DNA from: Alistipes sp.
GTDB taxonomy: Bacteria; Bacteroidota; Bacteroidia; Bacteroidales; Rikenellaceae
Length of the DNA: 40,672 nucleotides
Direction of reading: 5' to 3'
NCBI GenBank assembly: GCA_017555805.1
Contig: JAFZFR010000015.1
Coordinates: 1-40,672 of the forward strand
The translations under genes were made by a program, and so were the position numbers. Under the pieces are notes generated by a model. The model searched no databases. It was not told the origin of the DNA and worked only from the letters and a program-made list of their open reading frames with translations. Shown here piece by piece: positions 1 to 7,569 of this stretch; within the stretch, counting starts at the first letter, position 1; each line of letters opens with the position of its first letter.

Positions 1-161
1 GTCTTCTCAACAACATAACCGTTCTCGAGGTTCTTGAGCTTTGAACGAACGAATGCAGGACCCTTGCCTGGCTTGCAGTGCTGGAAATCAACAACGAGGT
101 AAGTCTTGTTGTCCATCTCAACGCACATACCGATCTTAATATCAGCTGCTGTAATTGTCAT
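1..161 (-). CDS. efp: Elongation factor P, N-terminal part (cut by window edge)
   Basis: The first 53 codons of EF-P are visible, reading leftwards off the window. EF-P enters the ribosomal E site and relieves stalling at polyproline stretches. The N-terminal KOW-like domain is clear, with the conserved loop KPGKGPAF. Lys33 is at the tip of this loop, the position that carries the post-translational modification in other bacteria (Lys34 in E. coli). The ATG at 161 gives the normal family N-terminus (MTITAADIKIG). The rest of the protein lies outside the window. A Bacteroidetes-type -7 box sits about 40 bp upstream. Family assignment is secure; the modification state cannot be read from sequence. 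Confidence 0.95.
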   Translation of the reverse strand, partial: MTITAADIKIGMCVEMDNKTYLVVDFQHCKPGKGPAFVRSKLKNLENGYVVEK

Positions 162-201
162 AATATTGAAATTTTTGTTAGAATTTTCCTAATTTTCGGC
201 G

Positions 202-209
202 CAAAGGTA
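202..209 (-). promoter_or_regulatory. Candidate -7 box for efp
   Basis: On the minus strand the sequence TACCTTTG matches the Bacteroidetes -7 consensus TAnnTTTG. It lies about 40 bp before the efp start. No good TTTG element is found at the usual distance upstream, so only the -7 element is called. Confidence 0.5.
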
Positions 210-272
210 ATAAAAATTCTGTAAACTAAAGAGTTATTGCTCGATATTTTGGAATTTTTCAAACCCAAGCAA

Positions 273-821
273 CTACTCACCCCACTTGTAATGAGGGAGT
301 TTGACGCCCATATGCGAGATGATGCGCTCGACGATGGTCATCGCCGCCTCTTCCAGAGTCTGCGGGTGGGAGTAGAACGAGGGCGATGCAGGCAGGATGA
401 TAGCCCCCGCCTCGGTCAGCGTGGTCATATTTCGCAGATGGATGAGCGAGTAGGGTGCTTCGCGCACAACTACGATTAGTCGGCGGCGCTCCTTGAGCAT
501 CACATCGGCACTGCGCTCGATAAGCGAGAGCGATACGCCAGATGCTATGCGTCCCACACTACCCATCGAGGCTGGCACCACCACCATAGCGTCATATCCC
601 GCCGAGCCGCTTGCTACCGCCGCAAACATATCATCGTTGTCGTAGCGCACAATCTTCTCGCCCTCGGGCAGCGTGACACCCTCGTGTCGCAGCACCTCAT
701 CGGCCGTAGGACTCACTATAAGGGCTATTTGCTCCACCTCCTCGGCGCGGAGTAACTGCTCGATGCAGAGGCGCGCATATACGCCACCGCTGGCACCTGT
801 TATGGCAACGATTATCTTCAT
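273..821 (-). CDS. ubiX: Flavin prenyltransferase, UbiX/Pad1 family
   Basis: UbiX-type enzymes attach a dimethylallyl group to FMN, giving the prenylated FMN needed by UbiD-type decarboxylases. In this phylum the partner is likely in menaquinone synthesis, but no ubiD-like gene is in the window. The N-terminus has the Rossmann-like flavodoxin-fold signature ITGASGGVYA, followed by SPTADEVL and the internal VVPASMGSVGRIASGVS segment typical of the family. The full length of about 182 residues is normal. The ATG at 821 is preferred over an in-frame GTG at 824, which overlaps the stop of the upstream deacetylase. The two genes are therefore almost certainly co-transcribed and translationally coupled. 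UbiX function is well supported; the downstream pathway is inference. Confidence 0.93.
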   Translation of the reverse strand: MKIIVAITGASGGVYARLCIEQLLRAEEVEQIALIVSPTADEVLRHEGVTLPEGEKIVRYDNDDMFAAVASGSAGYDAMVVVPASMGSVGRIASGVSLSLIERSADVMLKERRRLIVVVREAPYSLIHLRNMTTLTEAGAIILPASPSFYSHPQTLEEAAMTIVERIISHMGVKLPHYKWGE

Positions 822-823
822 CA

Positions 824-1432
824 CTAAAGTTCTATGATTTTACATTTCAGTCCCATCTCCTGCACCCTCTCCAGCACTTTGGGCAGCGCGTAACTCATAT
901 TGCGGAAGGTCTTTTCGCTGTCGTGGAATGCGATGATGCAGCCTGGGCAGATGTGGGGCACTACCTCGCGCACGCACTGCTCGGGCGTGATGGTGCGTGA
1001 GTAGTCGCGCGAAAGGATGTTCCACATAATCACCTTGTAGCGCTGTGCTACGGCGCGAATCTGCGTGGGCGTGGTCTGCGCGTAGGGTGGGCGGAAGAGG
1101 TCGCTGTGGAGGATGTCATCGGCAAAATCAACATCCTCGATATACTTTTCGAGTGGCATACCCCAGCCCTTCTGGTGCGAGTAGGTGTGGTTGCCAATCT
1201 TGTGACCCTCGTCGAGTATGCGCTGATGAAGGTCGGGGTACATCTCGGCATTCTTGCCCAGCACGAAGAATGTAGCCTTGGCGTTGTAGCGCTTCAGCGT
1301 GGATAGTATCCACTCCGTAACGCCTGGCGTAGGGCCATCGTCAAAGGTGAGAAAGACGCCGTTGGGGTCATCAATCTCCCATATCGTATCGGGGAAGAGC
1401 TTGCGTAGGAAGCCCCAAGGTCTAATCTTCAT
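824..1432 (-). CDS. Polysaccharide deacetylase family protein (NodB domain, CE4)
   Basis: This 202-residue protein is nearly all NodB homology domain. It keeps the family motifs: TFDDG (Asp31, Asp32), the metal-binding pair in NHTYSH (His82, His86), RPPY (Arg114) and the late catalytic histidine in AFHDS (His170). CE4 enzymes remove N- or O-acetyl groups from chitin-like polymers, peptidoglycan or xylan using a divalent metal. No signal peptide or membrane anchor is evident, which is unusual for a peptidoglycan deacetylase and leaves substrate and location open. It is the first gene of a two-gene unit with the flavin prenyltransferase, whose start abuts this stop codon. The deacetylase fold is certain; the substrate is unknown. 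Confidence 0.9.
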   Translation of the reverse strand: MKIRPWGFLRKLFPDTIWEIDDPNGVFLTFDDGPTPGVTEWILSTLKRYNAKATFFVLGKNAEMYPDLHQRILDEGHKIGNHTYSHQKGWGMPLEKYIEDVDFADDILHSDLFRPPYAQTTPTQIRAVAQRYKVIMWNILSRDYSRTITPEQCVREVVPHICPGCIIAFHDSEKTFRNMSYALPKVLERVQEMGLKCKIIEL

Positions 1433-1503
1433 TCGCGTGATGATTTTCTGCAGTCAATAGTTATTGCAAATGTAATGCTTTTTGTCCAATAATGGGAATA
1501 TAT

Positions 1504-1535
1504 TTTGCGATAACTCAATTTTTTTGCTACATTTG
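1504..1535 (+). promoter_or_regulatory. Promoter of the DUF4837 lipoprotein gene
   Basis: TTTG at 1504-1507 and TACATTTG at 1528-1535 are separated by 20 bp. This matches the Bacteroidetes -33/-7 consensus (TTTG, TAnnTTTG). The start codon follows 25 bp downstream of the -7 box. Confidence 0.72.
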
Positions 1536-1559
1536 TAGGTAATTAATATACCGAATGCT

Positions 1560-2594
1560 ATGAGAAATTTTATAAAGACCTTCGCGGTGGCAGTCGTTGC
1601 CATCCTCTTTATGGGCGGTTGTAAGTCGCTCTTCACGCTCACAAATTCGGGTGAGACCGCTACGGGTACGCCCTATGAGTTGGTGCTCGTATGTCCGCAG
1701 GCGGAGTGGCAGAGCGAGTTGGGTGACACGCTCAAGGCGGTGCTGAAGCAGCCTGTGAAGGAGTTGATGCAGTATGAGCCTATGTTCGATGTGATGCGTA
1801 TCCTGCCCAACAACTTCAAGAGCCTTACGGAGCGTCACCGCAACATCGTGGTGGTGGATGTCAATCCATCTTTTGCCGAGCCAAACATCGAGGTGGCGTA
1901 TGACAAGACCGCTACACCTCAAATCTTCATCACGCTGAAGGGCGCTGACACGCAGAGCCTTGCCAAGTATGTGAGCGACAACCGCGACAACATCCTCTAT
2001 GTGTTGGAGAAGGCCGAGCGCGACCGTACGGTGAACTACTCGCGCGCCTACTTCTCGCAGTATTTCCGCGACGAGATTTACAACAAGTTCGGTATGGATT
2101 TGCCTCTGCCCGACAACTATAAGTTGCGTACCACAAGCGACGATATGATTTGGATTTCGCAGGAGTTCCCAATGGCGAGCCAGGGCTTCTTCATCTATAA
2201 ATACCCCTACGAGGGCAAGCAGTCGCTGACGCCCGAGGCGCTGGTGAAGGCGCGTAACCGCTTCGCATCACGCATCCCAGGCCCTGCCGACGGCTCGTAT
2301 ATGTCCACCGTAGATGAGATTCCAAACGACGACGGCACCGACTATATCCCATTCACGCCCGAGAGCCGCGCGCTGCTTATCGGCGACCGTACCTGGATTG
2401 AGATGGTCGGCCTGTGGGATGTCGAGAACTACTTTATGGGCGGTCCTTATGTGAGTTACACCACCGTAAACAAGGCTACAAACGAGGTGGTGACCATCGA
2501 CTGCTATGTCTATTATCCAAAGACCAAGAAACGAAATATGCTCCGCGCGTTGCAGCATCTGGTCTATCTGGTTGATTTCCCCGCAAAGAAGTAG
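1560..2594 (+). CDS. DUF4837 family lipoprotein
   Basis: This is a 344-residue protein with a lipoprotein signal: a hydrophobic N-terminus ending in LFMGGC, so Cys21 would be the lipidated residue. The mature sequence (around residues 35-340) resembles the Bacteroidetes-restricted family DUF4837. No catalytic motif is recognised. Members are predicted periplasmic or outer-membrane lipoproteins of unknown role. The gene has its own promoter just upstream and a hairpin terminator just downstream, so it appears monocistronic. It sits next to greA, a conserved housekeeping gene, but I see no functional link. Family call is from sequence resemblance; function is unknown. Confidence 0.85.
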   Translation: MRNFIKTFAVAVVAILFMGGCKSLFTLTNSGETATGTPYELVLVCPQAEWQSELGDTLKAVLKQPVKELMQYEPMFDVMRILPNNFKSLTERHRNIVVVDVNPSFAEPNIEVAYDKTATPQIFITLKGADTQSLAKYVSDNRDNILYVLEKAERDRTVNYSRAYFSQYFRDEIYNKFGMDLPLPDNYKLRTTSDDMIWISQEFPMASQGFFIYKYPYEGKQSLTPEALVKARNRFASRIPGPADGSYMSTVDEIPNDDGTDYIPFTPESRALLIGDRTWIEMVGLWDVENYFMGGPYVSYTTVNKATNEVVTIDCYVYYPKTKKRNMLRALQHLVYLVDFPAKK

Positions 2595-2613
2595 GGTGGC
2601 GAAATGTGATTTC

Positions 2614-2648
2614 GGGAGCGGCGCTTGCGGGTGTCGCTCCTTGTTTTT
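2614..2648 (+). terminator. Rho-independent terminator after the DUF4837 gene
   Basis: GGAGCG at 2615-2620 pairs with CGCTCC at 2635-2640 and is followed by a T-rich run. It lies 20 bp after the stop codon. Confidence 0.65.
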
Positions 2649-2730
2649 GCGGTTTTTGGGTGTTTTGTTGCGGGCAAAAGATGTTCCGCGAGGATATATT
2701 TTGCAACTCGGCACACTTTGTGTCGAAAAA

Positions 2731-2762
2731 GTTGGAAAATCGAAAAAAACACCTTACCTTTG
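2731..2762 (+). promoter_or_regulatory. Promoter of greA
   Basis: TTG at 2732-2734 and a perfect TAnnTTTG box (TACCTTTG, 2755-2762) are separated by 20 bp. The predicted leader to the greA start is about 85 nt, long for a gene without obvious leader structure. Confidence 0.7.
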
Positions 2763-2853
2763 TTTCATTAGATTTTAAGATTATTAACTCGGGATTCTGA
2801 TTTGGCGGCGCGGGTCGCAAAATTGGGATTCTACTTTTTTTACTGTTTTTACA

Positions 2854-3330
2854 ATGGCAAATGAAATTATCTATTTGACGGCAGAGGGTATGCAGAAGTT
2901 AAAGGATGAGCTTCAACATATGCGTTCGGTTGAGCGTCCCGCTATTTCAGCAGCCATAGCCGAGGCACGCGACAAGGGTGACCTGTCGGAGAATGCCGAG
3001 TACGATGCAGCGCGTGAGGCGCAGGGTCTTCTCGAGATGCGAATCGCAAAACTGGAGCAGACACTCACCAATGCCCGTATCATCGACGAGTCGAAGATTG
3101 ACAAGAGCAAGGTGCAGATTTTGAGCAAGGTAACGCTCCTGAACCACAACAATAAGAAGCAGGTGACCTACACAATCGTGTCGGAGAATGAGGCTAACCT
3201 GCGTGAGGGTAAACTCGCTATCGGCACACCTATCGCCAAGGCTATCCTGGGCAAGAAGAAGGGTGAGGTAGTAGAGGTTACTGTGCCTGCAGGTGTTATG
3301 AAGTTCGAGATTTTGGACATTAACATCTAA
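2854..3330 (+). CDS. greA: Transcription elongation factor GreA
   Basis: GreA inserts its N-terminal coiled coil into the RNA polymerase secondary channel and stimulates cleavage of backtracked RNA. The 158-residue length is normal. Residues 1-78 form the coiled coil, with the catalytic acidic tip at DLSENAEY (Asp and Glu that coordinate the cleavage Mg2+). Residues 80-158 form the FKBP-like C-terminal domain, with the typical SPIAKAILGKKKGE-like stretch present here as TPIAKAILGKKKGEV. The gene has its own promoter and a strong terminator, so it is monocistronic. Assignment is secure. Confidence 0.96.
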   Translation: MANEIIYLTAEGMQKLKDELQHMRSVERPAISAAIAEARDKGDLSENAEYDAAREAQGLLEMRIAKLEQTLTNARIIDESKIDKSKVQILSKVTLLNHNNKKQVTYTIVSENEANLREGKLAIGTPIAKAILGKKKGEVVEVTVPAGVMKFEILDINI

Positions 3331-3373
3331 TTATACAATCCCTCAATATAGTGATGAGGGAGAATTAGAAGAA

Positions 3374-3413
3374 AATGGCTGTCTAACTTGGTTAGGCAGC
3401 CATTGTTGTTTTT
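3374..3413 (+). terminator. Terminator of greA
   Basis: A 14-bp stem (3374-3387 with 3391-3404) has one G-U pair and a three-base loop. It is followed by GTTGTTTTTG. It sits about 45 bp after the greA stop. Confidence 0.85.
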
Positions 3414-3425
3414 GTTCGCGAACTC

Positions 3426-3487
3426 GCCTCGCTGCGAGGCGTATCTTCGGTGGCGTAACGCGAGGATGCCCCCCGCCACCGAAGATA
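3426..3487. repeat. Dispersed convergent-gap palindrome, copy A
   Basis: A short hairpin (GCCTCG/CGAGGC, 3426-3440) is followed by a long palindrome (3442-3487) that starts TATCTTCGGTGGCG and ends CGCCACCGAAGATA. The same hairpin-plus-palindrome layout occurs at about 24.5, 28.6 and 37.6 kb. A shorter version is at 40.5 kb. This copy lies between the convergent genes greA and the DUF3472 gene, between their two terminators. Confidence 0.75.
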
Positions 3488-3512
3488 ACAATCGCATCAA
3501 AACAATATAATG

Positions 3513-3543
3513 AAAAAATAGGTCACCCTTTCGGATGACCTAT
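3513..3543 (-). terminator. Terminator of the DUF3472 gene
   Basis: Read on the minus strand, ATAGGTCATCC and GGGTGACCTAT form a stem around a GAAA tetraloop, followed by a run of T. It lies about 20 bp past the stop codon. Confidence 0.8.
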
Positions 3544-3563
3544 CATATCAAAAAGTAGCGAGA

Positions 3564-4994
3564 TTAGAACTTGCTGCGGTCGTCTGTTGAGCCCGAGAGC
3601 TTGATAAGAGCCTTGAAGTCAATCTCTGGAGTCTTGCCGTTGCCAGCGCGCTCGAAGTCGGTGCCGTAAGGTACATTCTCGTCGATGTAACCGATGTTGC
3701 GGAGGTAGAAGTTACCATCCTCTGTCACACCACCCTCATAGTCGCGGCGCAAGCCCTGGTGACCAGTGCCGTCGCAAGTGAAGCGACCCTTCTTGAGCTC
3801 TGTCCAGTTGCCATCCTTGTCGCGCATCCACTGTGATGGGAACTGCACGCTGCGTGGCAACCAACCGCACTCTGGACGGAAGTTCTCGCAGAATGAGTAA
3901 GCACCCTTGTAGTATGTCTCGATGCCTGGACGGCGAATCTCGGCGAGGAATACCCAACCCTCGTCACCGCGGAAGTAACCGGTGTAGAGTGAGTTGCCTG
4001 TTGCCTTGCCGTTCTTGTACTCTGGGCGTACGCGCACCAATGTAGCATATACTTTACCAGCCTCCCAGTCATACTGGTAGAAGTTCTGTACGCCAGAACC
4101 CTCGTGGCTGTATGAGTTTGACTTCACGCCCTCGCCGTTGCGAACGAGCTCCGAGATAAGACCCTTCTCGGTGTTGGTGTCCCATACAGAGAAGAGAACC
4201 ATACGGCTCTTGCCCTTCTCGTTTGGCTGTACACCCATATAGAAGCCGTCACCACCGGTGAGCATATAGTATGCACCATTGATATCCTCACCCTCTGGAA
4301 CGAATACCTCGTTGTAGAAGTACTCGGTGTTCTCTGGAGTGTGCCAGTTGAAGTGGTTAGATGGACCACGGCGTACGAAGTGAGGAACATGCTCCTTCAA
4401 ATCCTCTGCCGATACGAATACCACCTCGTCCTTTGTCTTCTCGGTGAGGTTGTTCACCGCAGCACCAGTTGCCAGGAGAGTAGAGAAAGTAGGGTAGCTT
4501 GCCGCAGTTGTTGCTACTGGCTCGATATCCACGCGGATGTGACCAGCCTTCTCGACATTCACCTTACCTACATAATAATCCTTGCTTGCGTCAGTGTCTG
4601 CCACCTTGAGCTTGAAGCTCTCGCCGCAGCACTTAACCTTCAACTCTGCCACGCCTGCTGGTACATCCTCGGCGCGCAAGCCGAAGTGCAACTCGCCAGC
4701 GTATGCTGTCCAGAAGAATACAGAGATCTGGTGTGGCTCCTGCTGCTGATACTCTGGAAGCCAAGCGCCCGCAACCATCTCTGCATCGTTTGGCAATGAG
4801 TAGCCGTTTGCGATGATGTTGTTTGCAAACGATGGAGTCACCTTCGATGCTGGGTCGAGTGGAGTAACATAGGCGTTACACTTGAATGGAATCGCCAATG
4901 TGAGCTCCTCTACTGCTGGAGCGCACTGCGAGAATGCTGCCACAGTGATCAAAGCGCAGAGGGCAGCCTGAAAAAATTTGCGAATACTCTTCAT
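3564..4994 (-). CDS. Secreted DUF3472 (with DUF5077-like N-terminus) protein
   Basis: This is a 476-residue exported protein. The N-terminus is a signal peptide (positively charged start, hydrophobic stretch to about residue 22). A cysteine follows at AFSQC, but the preceding Gln makes a lipoprotein box doubtful. Residues of about 35-185 look like the DUF5077 all-beta region. About 195-440 resemble DUF3472, including the HFNWHTPENTEYFYNEV and GYFRGDEGWVFLAE segments. These families are common among secreted Bacteroidetes proteins near carbohydrate genes; no enzymatic role is established to my knowledge. The gene has a clear promoter at 5024-5054, inside the end of the neighbouring aldehyde dehydrogenase gene, and its own terminator. 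Codon use (ACT, GGT, TTG-rich) looks like that of highly expressed genes here. Confidence 0.82.
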   Translation of the reverse strand: MKSIRKFFQAALCALITVAAFSQCAPAVEELTLAIPFKCNAYVTPLDPASKVTPSFANNIIANGYSLPNDAEMVAGAWLPEYQQQEPHQISVFFWTAYAGELHFGLRAEDVPAGVAELKVKCCGESFKLKVADTDASKDYYVGKVNVEKAGHIRVDIEPVATTAASYPTFSTLLATGAAVNNLTEKTKDEVVFVSAEDLKEHVPHFVRRGPSNHFNWHTPENTEYFYNEVFVPEGEDINGAYYMLTGGDGFYMGVQPNEKGKSRMVLFSVWDTNTEKGLISELVRNGEGVKSNSYSHEGSGVQNFYQYDWEAGKVYATLVRVRPEYKNGKATGNSLYTGYFRGDEGWVFLAEIRRPGIETYYKGAYSFCENFRPECGWLPRSVQFPSQWMRDKDGNWTELKKGRFTCDGTGHQGLRRDYEGGVTEDGNFYLRNIGYIDENVPYGTDFERAGNGKTPEIDFKALIKLSGSTDDRSKF

Positions 4995-5023
4995 AGTTTT
5001 TCGTTTGTAAGATTTGTTTGCCG

Positions 5024-5054
5024 CAAAGTTAGTGTTTATATGCCACTCTACAAA
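5024..5054 (-). promoter_or_regulatory. Promoter of the DUF3472 gene
   Basis: Minus-strand TTTG (5051-5054) and TAACTTTG (5024-5031) are separated by 19 bp, a full match to the Bacteroidetes consensus. The -33 element overlaps the last codons of the upstream aldehyde dehydrogenase gene, so the two genes are separately regulated despite the short gap. Confidence 0.75.
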
Positions 5055-6430
5055 ATCTTTTTTACCAGAGAGAAGAACTTGTAGGGCATATAACGGAACG
5101 GAAGGTCAATCCAGGTGGGTGTGCAGACCACCGCGCGACGATGCGAAAAGGCATCGAACGAGAGGCGTCCGTGGTAGGAGCCCATACCCGAGTTGCCCAC
5201 GCCGCCGAATGGGATATTCTCGTTGGCGATGTGCATAATCGTATCGTTGATGCAGGCTCCGCCCGACTGTGTACGGCGCAACATCTTCCAGCCCTTCTCC
5301 TCGTCGCCGAAGTAGTAGAGGGCGAGTGGTTTCTCGCGCTGGGTGATAAAGTTGATGACCTCCTCGCGGCGCTCGAAGGTGAGCATCGGCAGCACAGGGC
5401 CGAAAATCTCTTCCTGCATAACGGGTGCAGAGGGGCTCACATTGCGAAGCAGGGTAGGTGCGATGTAGCGCTCCTCCTTGTCGGTCTTGCCGCCCAAAAC
5501 CACCTCGCCATCAGTGAGATATGACGATATGCGCTCGAATGATTTATCGTTCACAATACGCACAAAATGTCGGCTCTTCTGTGGGTCTTTGCCGTGCAGA
5601 CGCTCAACGGCCGCCGCGAACTCGCGGATGAACTCCTCCTGCAATGAAGAGTGGATGAGCAGGTAGTCGGGCGCGATGCAGGTCTGTCCAGCATTGAGGG
5701 TCTTGCCCCACGCCAGACGCTGTGCCGTAAGCGGGATGTTTGCACCCTTGTCCACGATGCAGGGGCTCTTGCCACCAAGTTCGAGGATTACGGGCGTGAG
5801 GTGCTTTGCCGCCGCCTCCATCACGCGCTTGCCGAGCGATGGGCTGCCCGTGAAGAAGATTATGTCGAAGCGCTGCTCCAAGAGGGCGCTGTTCACATCG
5901 CGGTTGCCCTGCACAACGGCAATATATTTCTCGTCAAATGTAGCCTCAATCATCTGCTCAATCACCTCCGACACTTGCGGAACATAGGGCGAAGGCTTCA
6001 GTATAGCGGTACATCCCGCCGAGATTGCGCCCACCAATGGGTTGAGCAGCAACTGCACGGGATAGTTCCAGGGCGACACGATGAGCGAGCAGCCGAGAGG
6101 CTGGCTGATGGTGTAACTGCGCGATGGGGTCATCTTCAGCGGTGTGGAGTGACTCTCGCGGCGCATCCAGCGCTTCAGGTGCTTCAGGTGGTTTTTGATT
6201 TCACCCTCCACGATGCTCAACTCCGTCAGGATTGCCTCCTCCTTCGACTTATGCAGGTCGTGCCACAACGCCTCGCAGAGCGGCTTCTGCCACTCCTTCA
6301 GCGCTTTGAGCAGGCGCTTGAGTTGCATCTCGCGGAACTCTCTGTCAAGCGTTGCGCCCGAGCGGAAGAACTCGCGCTGTGACTCGACTATTGTCTTGAT
6401 TGTCTGTCGTGGTGTGTTTTCGATTGCCAT
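5048..6430 (-). CDS. Aldehyde dehydrogenase, class 3-like
   Basis: This is a 460-residue NAD(P)-dependent aldehyde dehydrogenase that would oxidise an aldehyde to a carboxylic acid. It keeps the cofactor-binding segments SPWNYP (119-124) and FTGSP, the general-base Glu217 in LELGGKSP and the nucleophile Cys251 in NAGQTCIAPDY. The length and the short N-terminus match class 3 enzymes (fatty and aromatic aldehydes). The C-terminus has a basic and aromatic tail (FRYMPYKFFSLVKKIL) that could be an amphipathic membrane-binding segment, as in fatty aldehyde dehydrogenases. The gene starts 8 bp after the stop of a short-chain dehydrogenase. The pair could carry an alcohol through an aldehyde to an acid; the substrate is not evident. 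Confidence 0.93.
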   Translation of the reverse strand: MAIENTPRQTIKTIVESQREFFRSGATLDREFREMQLKRLLKALKEWQKPLCEALWHDLHKSKEEAILTELSIVEGEIKNHLKHLKRWMRRESHSTPLKMTPSRSYTISQPLGCSLIVSPWNYPVQLLLNPLVGAISAGCTAILKPSPYVPQVSEVIEQMIEATFDEKYIAVVQGNRDVNSALLEQRFDIIFFTGSPSLGKRVMEAAAKHLTPVILELGGKSPCIVDKGANIPLTAQRLAWGKTLNAGQTCIAPDYLLIHSSLQEEFIREFAAAVERLHGKDPQKSRHFVRIVNDKSFERISSYLTDGEVVLGGKTDKEERYIAPTLLRNVSPSAPVMQEEIFGPVLPMLTFERREEVINFITQREKPLALYYFGDEEKGWKMLRRTQSGGACINDTIMHIANENIPFGGVGNSGMGSYHGRLSFDAFSHRRAVVCTPTWIDLPFRYMPYKFFSLVKKIL

Positions 6431-6438
6431 AATATCTC

Positions 6439-7245
6439 CTATTTTCTACCCTTAAAATGGTCAAGTGCGTTGTAGATGCCCAGCACCTTGCACAGCAGGT
6501 CGAGCGCTCTCAACGGCAATACCGCCTGCAAGATACGAATTAAATGGTAACCGAGAGGGTAACTGCTGATTTTTTTGTTGCTCTCGATGGCCTTGATGAT
6601 TCTTTTTGCCACCCACTCAGGCTTGAGGATAGGGATGATGCGTGAGCGCACGCCGTCGAACATACCGGTGTTGATGTAGTATGGGGCGATGGTTGTGATG
6701 TGCACATTGCTCTTTGCCTCCTGCAACTCCACGCGCAGCGAGTCCGACCAGCCAATCATAGCCCACTTGCTTGCTGCATATACCGACATCTTGGGGTTTG
6801 CGATGAAGCCCGCCGCCGATGCGATGTTGCAGATGTGGCCGTGGTTGCGCTCCAGCATTGGAGGCAGAGCCTGCAAGGCGATGGTCATAGGCGCTACGGA
6901 GTTGATTGCGATGGTGCGGTCAATCTCCTGCTGGCTCATCTCGGCGAAGTGGCGGTTTGAGGTGATGATGCCCGCGCAGTTGATGAGTATGTCGATGTTG
7001 CCACACTCCTTGGTTGTCTTGGCGAATGTTTCCACTACGGCGTTTGAGTCCGAAATGTCGATTCGGTATCCCTTGACATTGCCCAATGTGGAAAACTCCT
7101 GCTCGGTTGATTCTATGCTTGCCTGATTGATATCCCAGATTACCAACTGGCGCGCGCCCTTCTCCAGAGCGATGCGACCCATAAGGCGTCCAATGCCTGA
7201 TGCACCTCCAGTGATGAGGATGCAGTTTCCTTTAATCTTCGTCAT
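6439..7245 (-). CDS. Short-chain dehydrogenase/reductase (SDR16C/retinol dehydrogenase-like)
   Basis: A classical SDR of 268 residues starting at the ATG at 7245. The open frame extends 20 codons further upstream, but that extension has no family similarity and overlaps the leader. Motifs: TGGASGIG (12-19) for NAD(P), NCAG (89-92), catalytic Ser143, Tyr156 and Lys160. Asp38 after the second strand favours NAD(H). The long C-terminal tail with a hydrophobic segment (HLIRILQAVLPLRALDLL) resembles membrane-associated SDR16C-type enzymes acting on retinol or long-chain alcohols. It is followed 8 bp later by a class 3 aldehyde dehydrogenase, suggesting sequential oxidation of a lipophilic alcohol. 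The SDR call is secure; the substrate is inference. Confidence 0.9.
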   Translation of the reverse strand: MTKIKGNCILITGGASGIGRLMGRIALEKGARQLVIWDINQASIESTEQEFSTLGNVKGYRIDISDSNAVVETFAKTTKECGNIDILINCAGIITSNRHFAEMSQQEIDRTIAINSVAPMTIALQALPPMLERNHGHICNIASAAGFIANPKMSVYAASKWAMIGWSDSLRVELQEAKSNVHITTIAPYYINTGMFDGVRSRIIPILKPEWVAKRIIKAIESNKKISSYPLGYHLIRILQAVLPLRALDLLCKVLGIYNALDHFKGRK

Positions 7246-7355
7246 AAATGTTATAATGAATTGTTGTTGAAATATCGACAATATTGCCCCTTGTCTGCTG
7301 ACCAAAAGCGGGGCATTTACTCTACGAAGAGAGTAACGGTAGATTTTGACGGCGA

Positions 7356-7387
7356 CAAAAGTATTGTTATTTCAACGACTATTCAAA
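7356..7387 (-). promoter_or_regulatory. Promoter of the SDR/aldehyde dehydrogenase operon
   Basis: Minus-strand TTTG (7384-7387), 20 bp spacer, TACTTTTG (7356-7363). It predicts a leader of about 100 nt before the ATG at 7245. Confidence 0.68.
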
Positions 7388-7469
7388 TGCGAGGTGGCAA
7401 TATACCCCTTTTTGTGGCGAATGTGACGAAAAGTGATGAAACAGCGCCCTCGTGGGGCGTGCTGATGGG

Positions 7470-7548
7470 GTAAAAAATATCGGAATTACACACTCTCTGT
7501 CTCGTTTTGCGGTCTGCGTGCCGCCGAGAGAAAATGTGTAATCCCGAT
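7470..7548 (-). terminator. Terminator of uxuA within a 70-bp inverted repeat
   Basis: Arms at about 7479-7498 and 7526-7548 pair imperfectly (ATCGGGATTACACA with TGTGTAATTCCGAT, plus CTCTC/GAGAG). They are followed on the minus strand by ATATTTTTTA. A second GC-rich hairpin (GCCCTCGTGGGGC region, 7444-7456) follows. No other feature is seen between uxuA and the SDR promoter. Confidence 0.72.
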
Positions 7549-7569
7549 TTAAGGGGCGAAATCGTCCGC

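Noticed and set aside
3564..4994. DUF3472 protein as a lipoprotein
   Set aside because: A Cys follows the signal region, but it is preceded by Ser-Gln, which does not fit a lipobox.
5651..6382. Long open frame on the plus strand opposite the aldehyde dehydrogenase gene
   Set aside because: It is a shadow of the clear dehydrogenase gene on the other strand, with biased composition (Leu/Arg/His rich) and no recognisable domain.
7261..7473. Small open frame between the SDR and uxuA
   Set aside because: It covers the SDR promoter and part of the terminator region, lacks a promoter of its own, and has no recognised homology.
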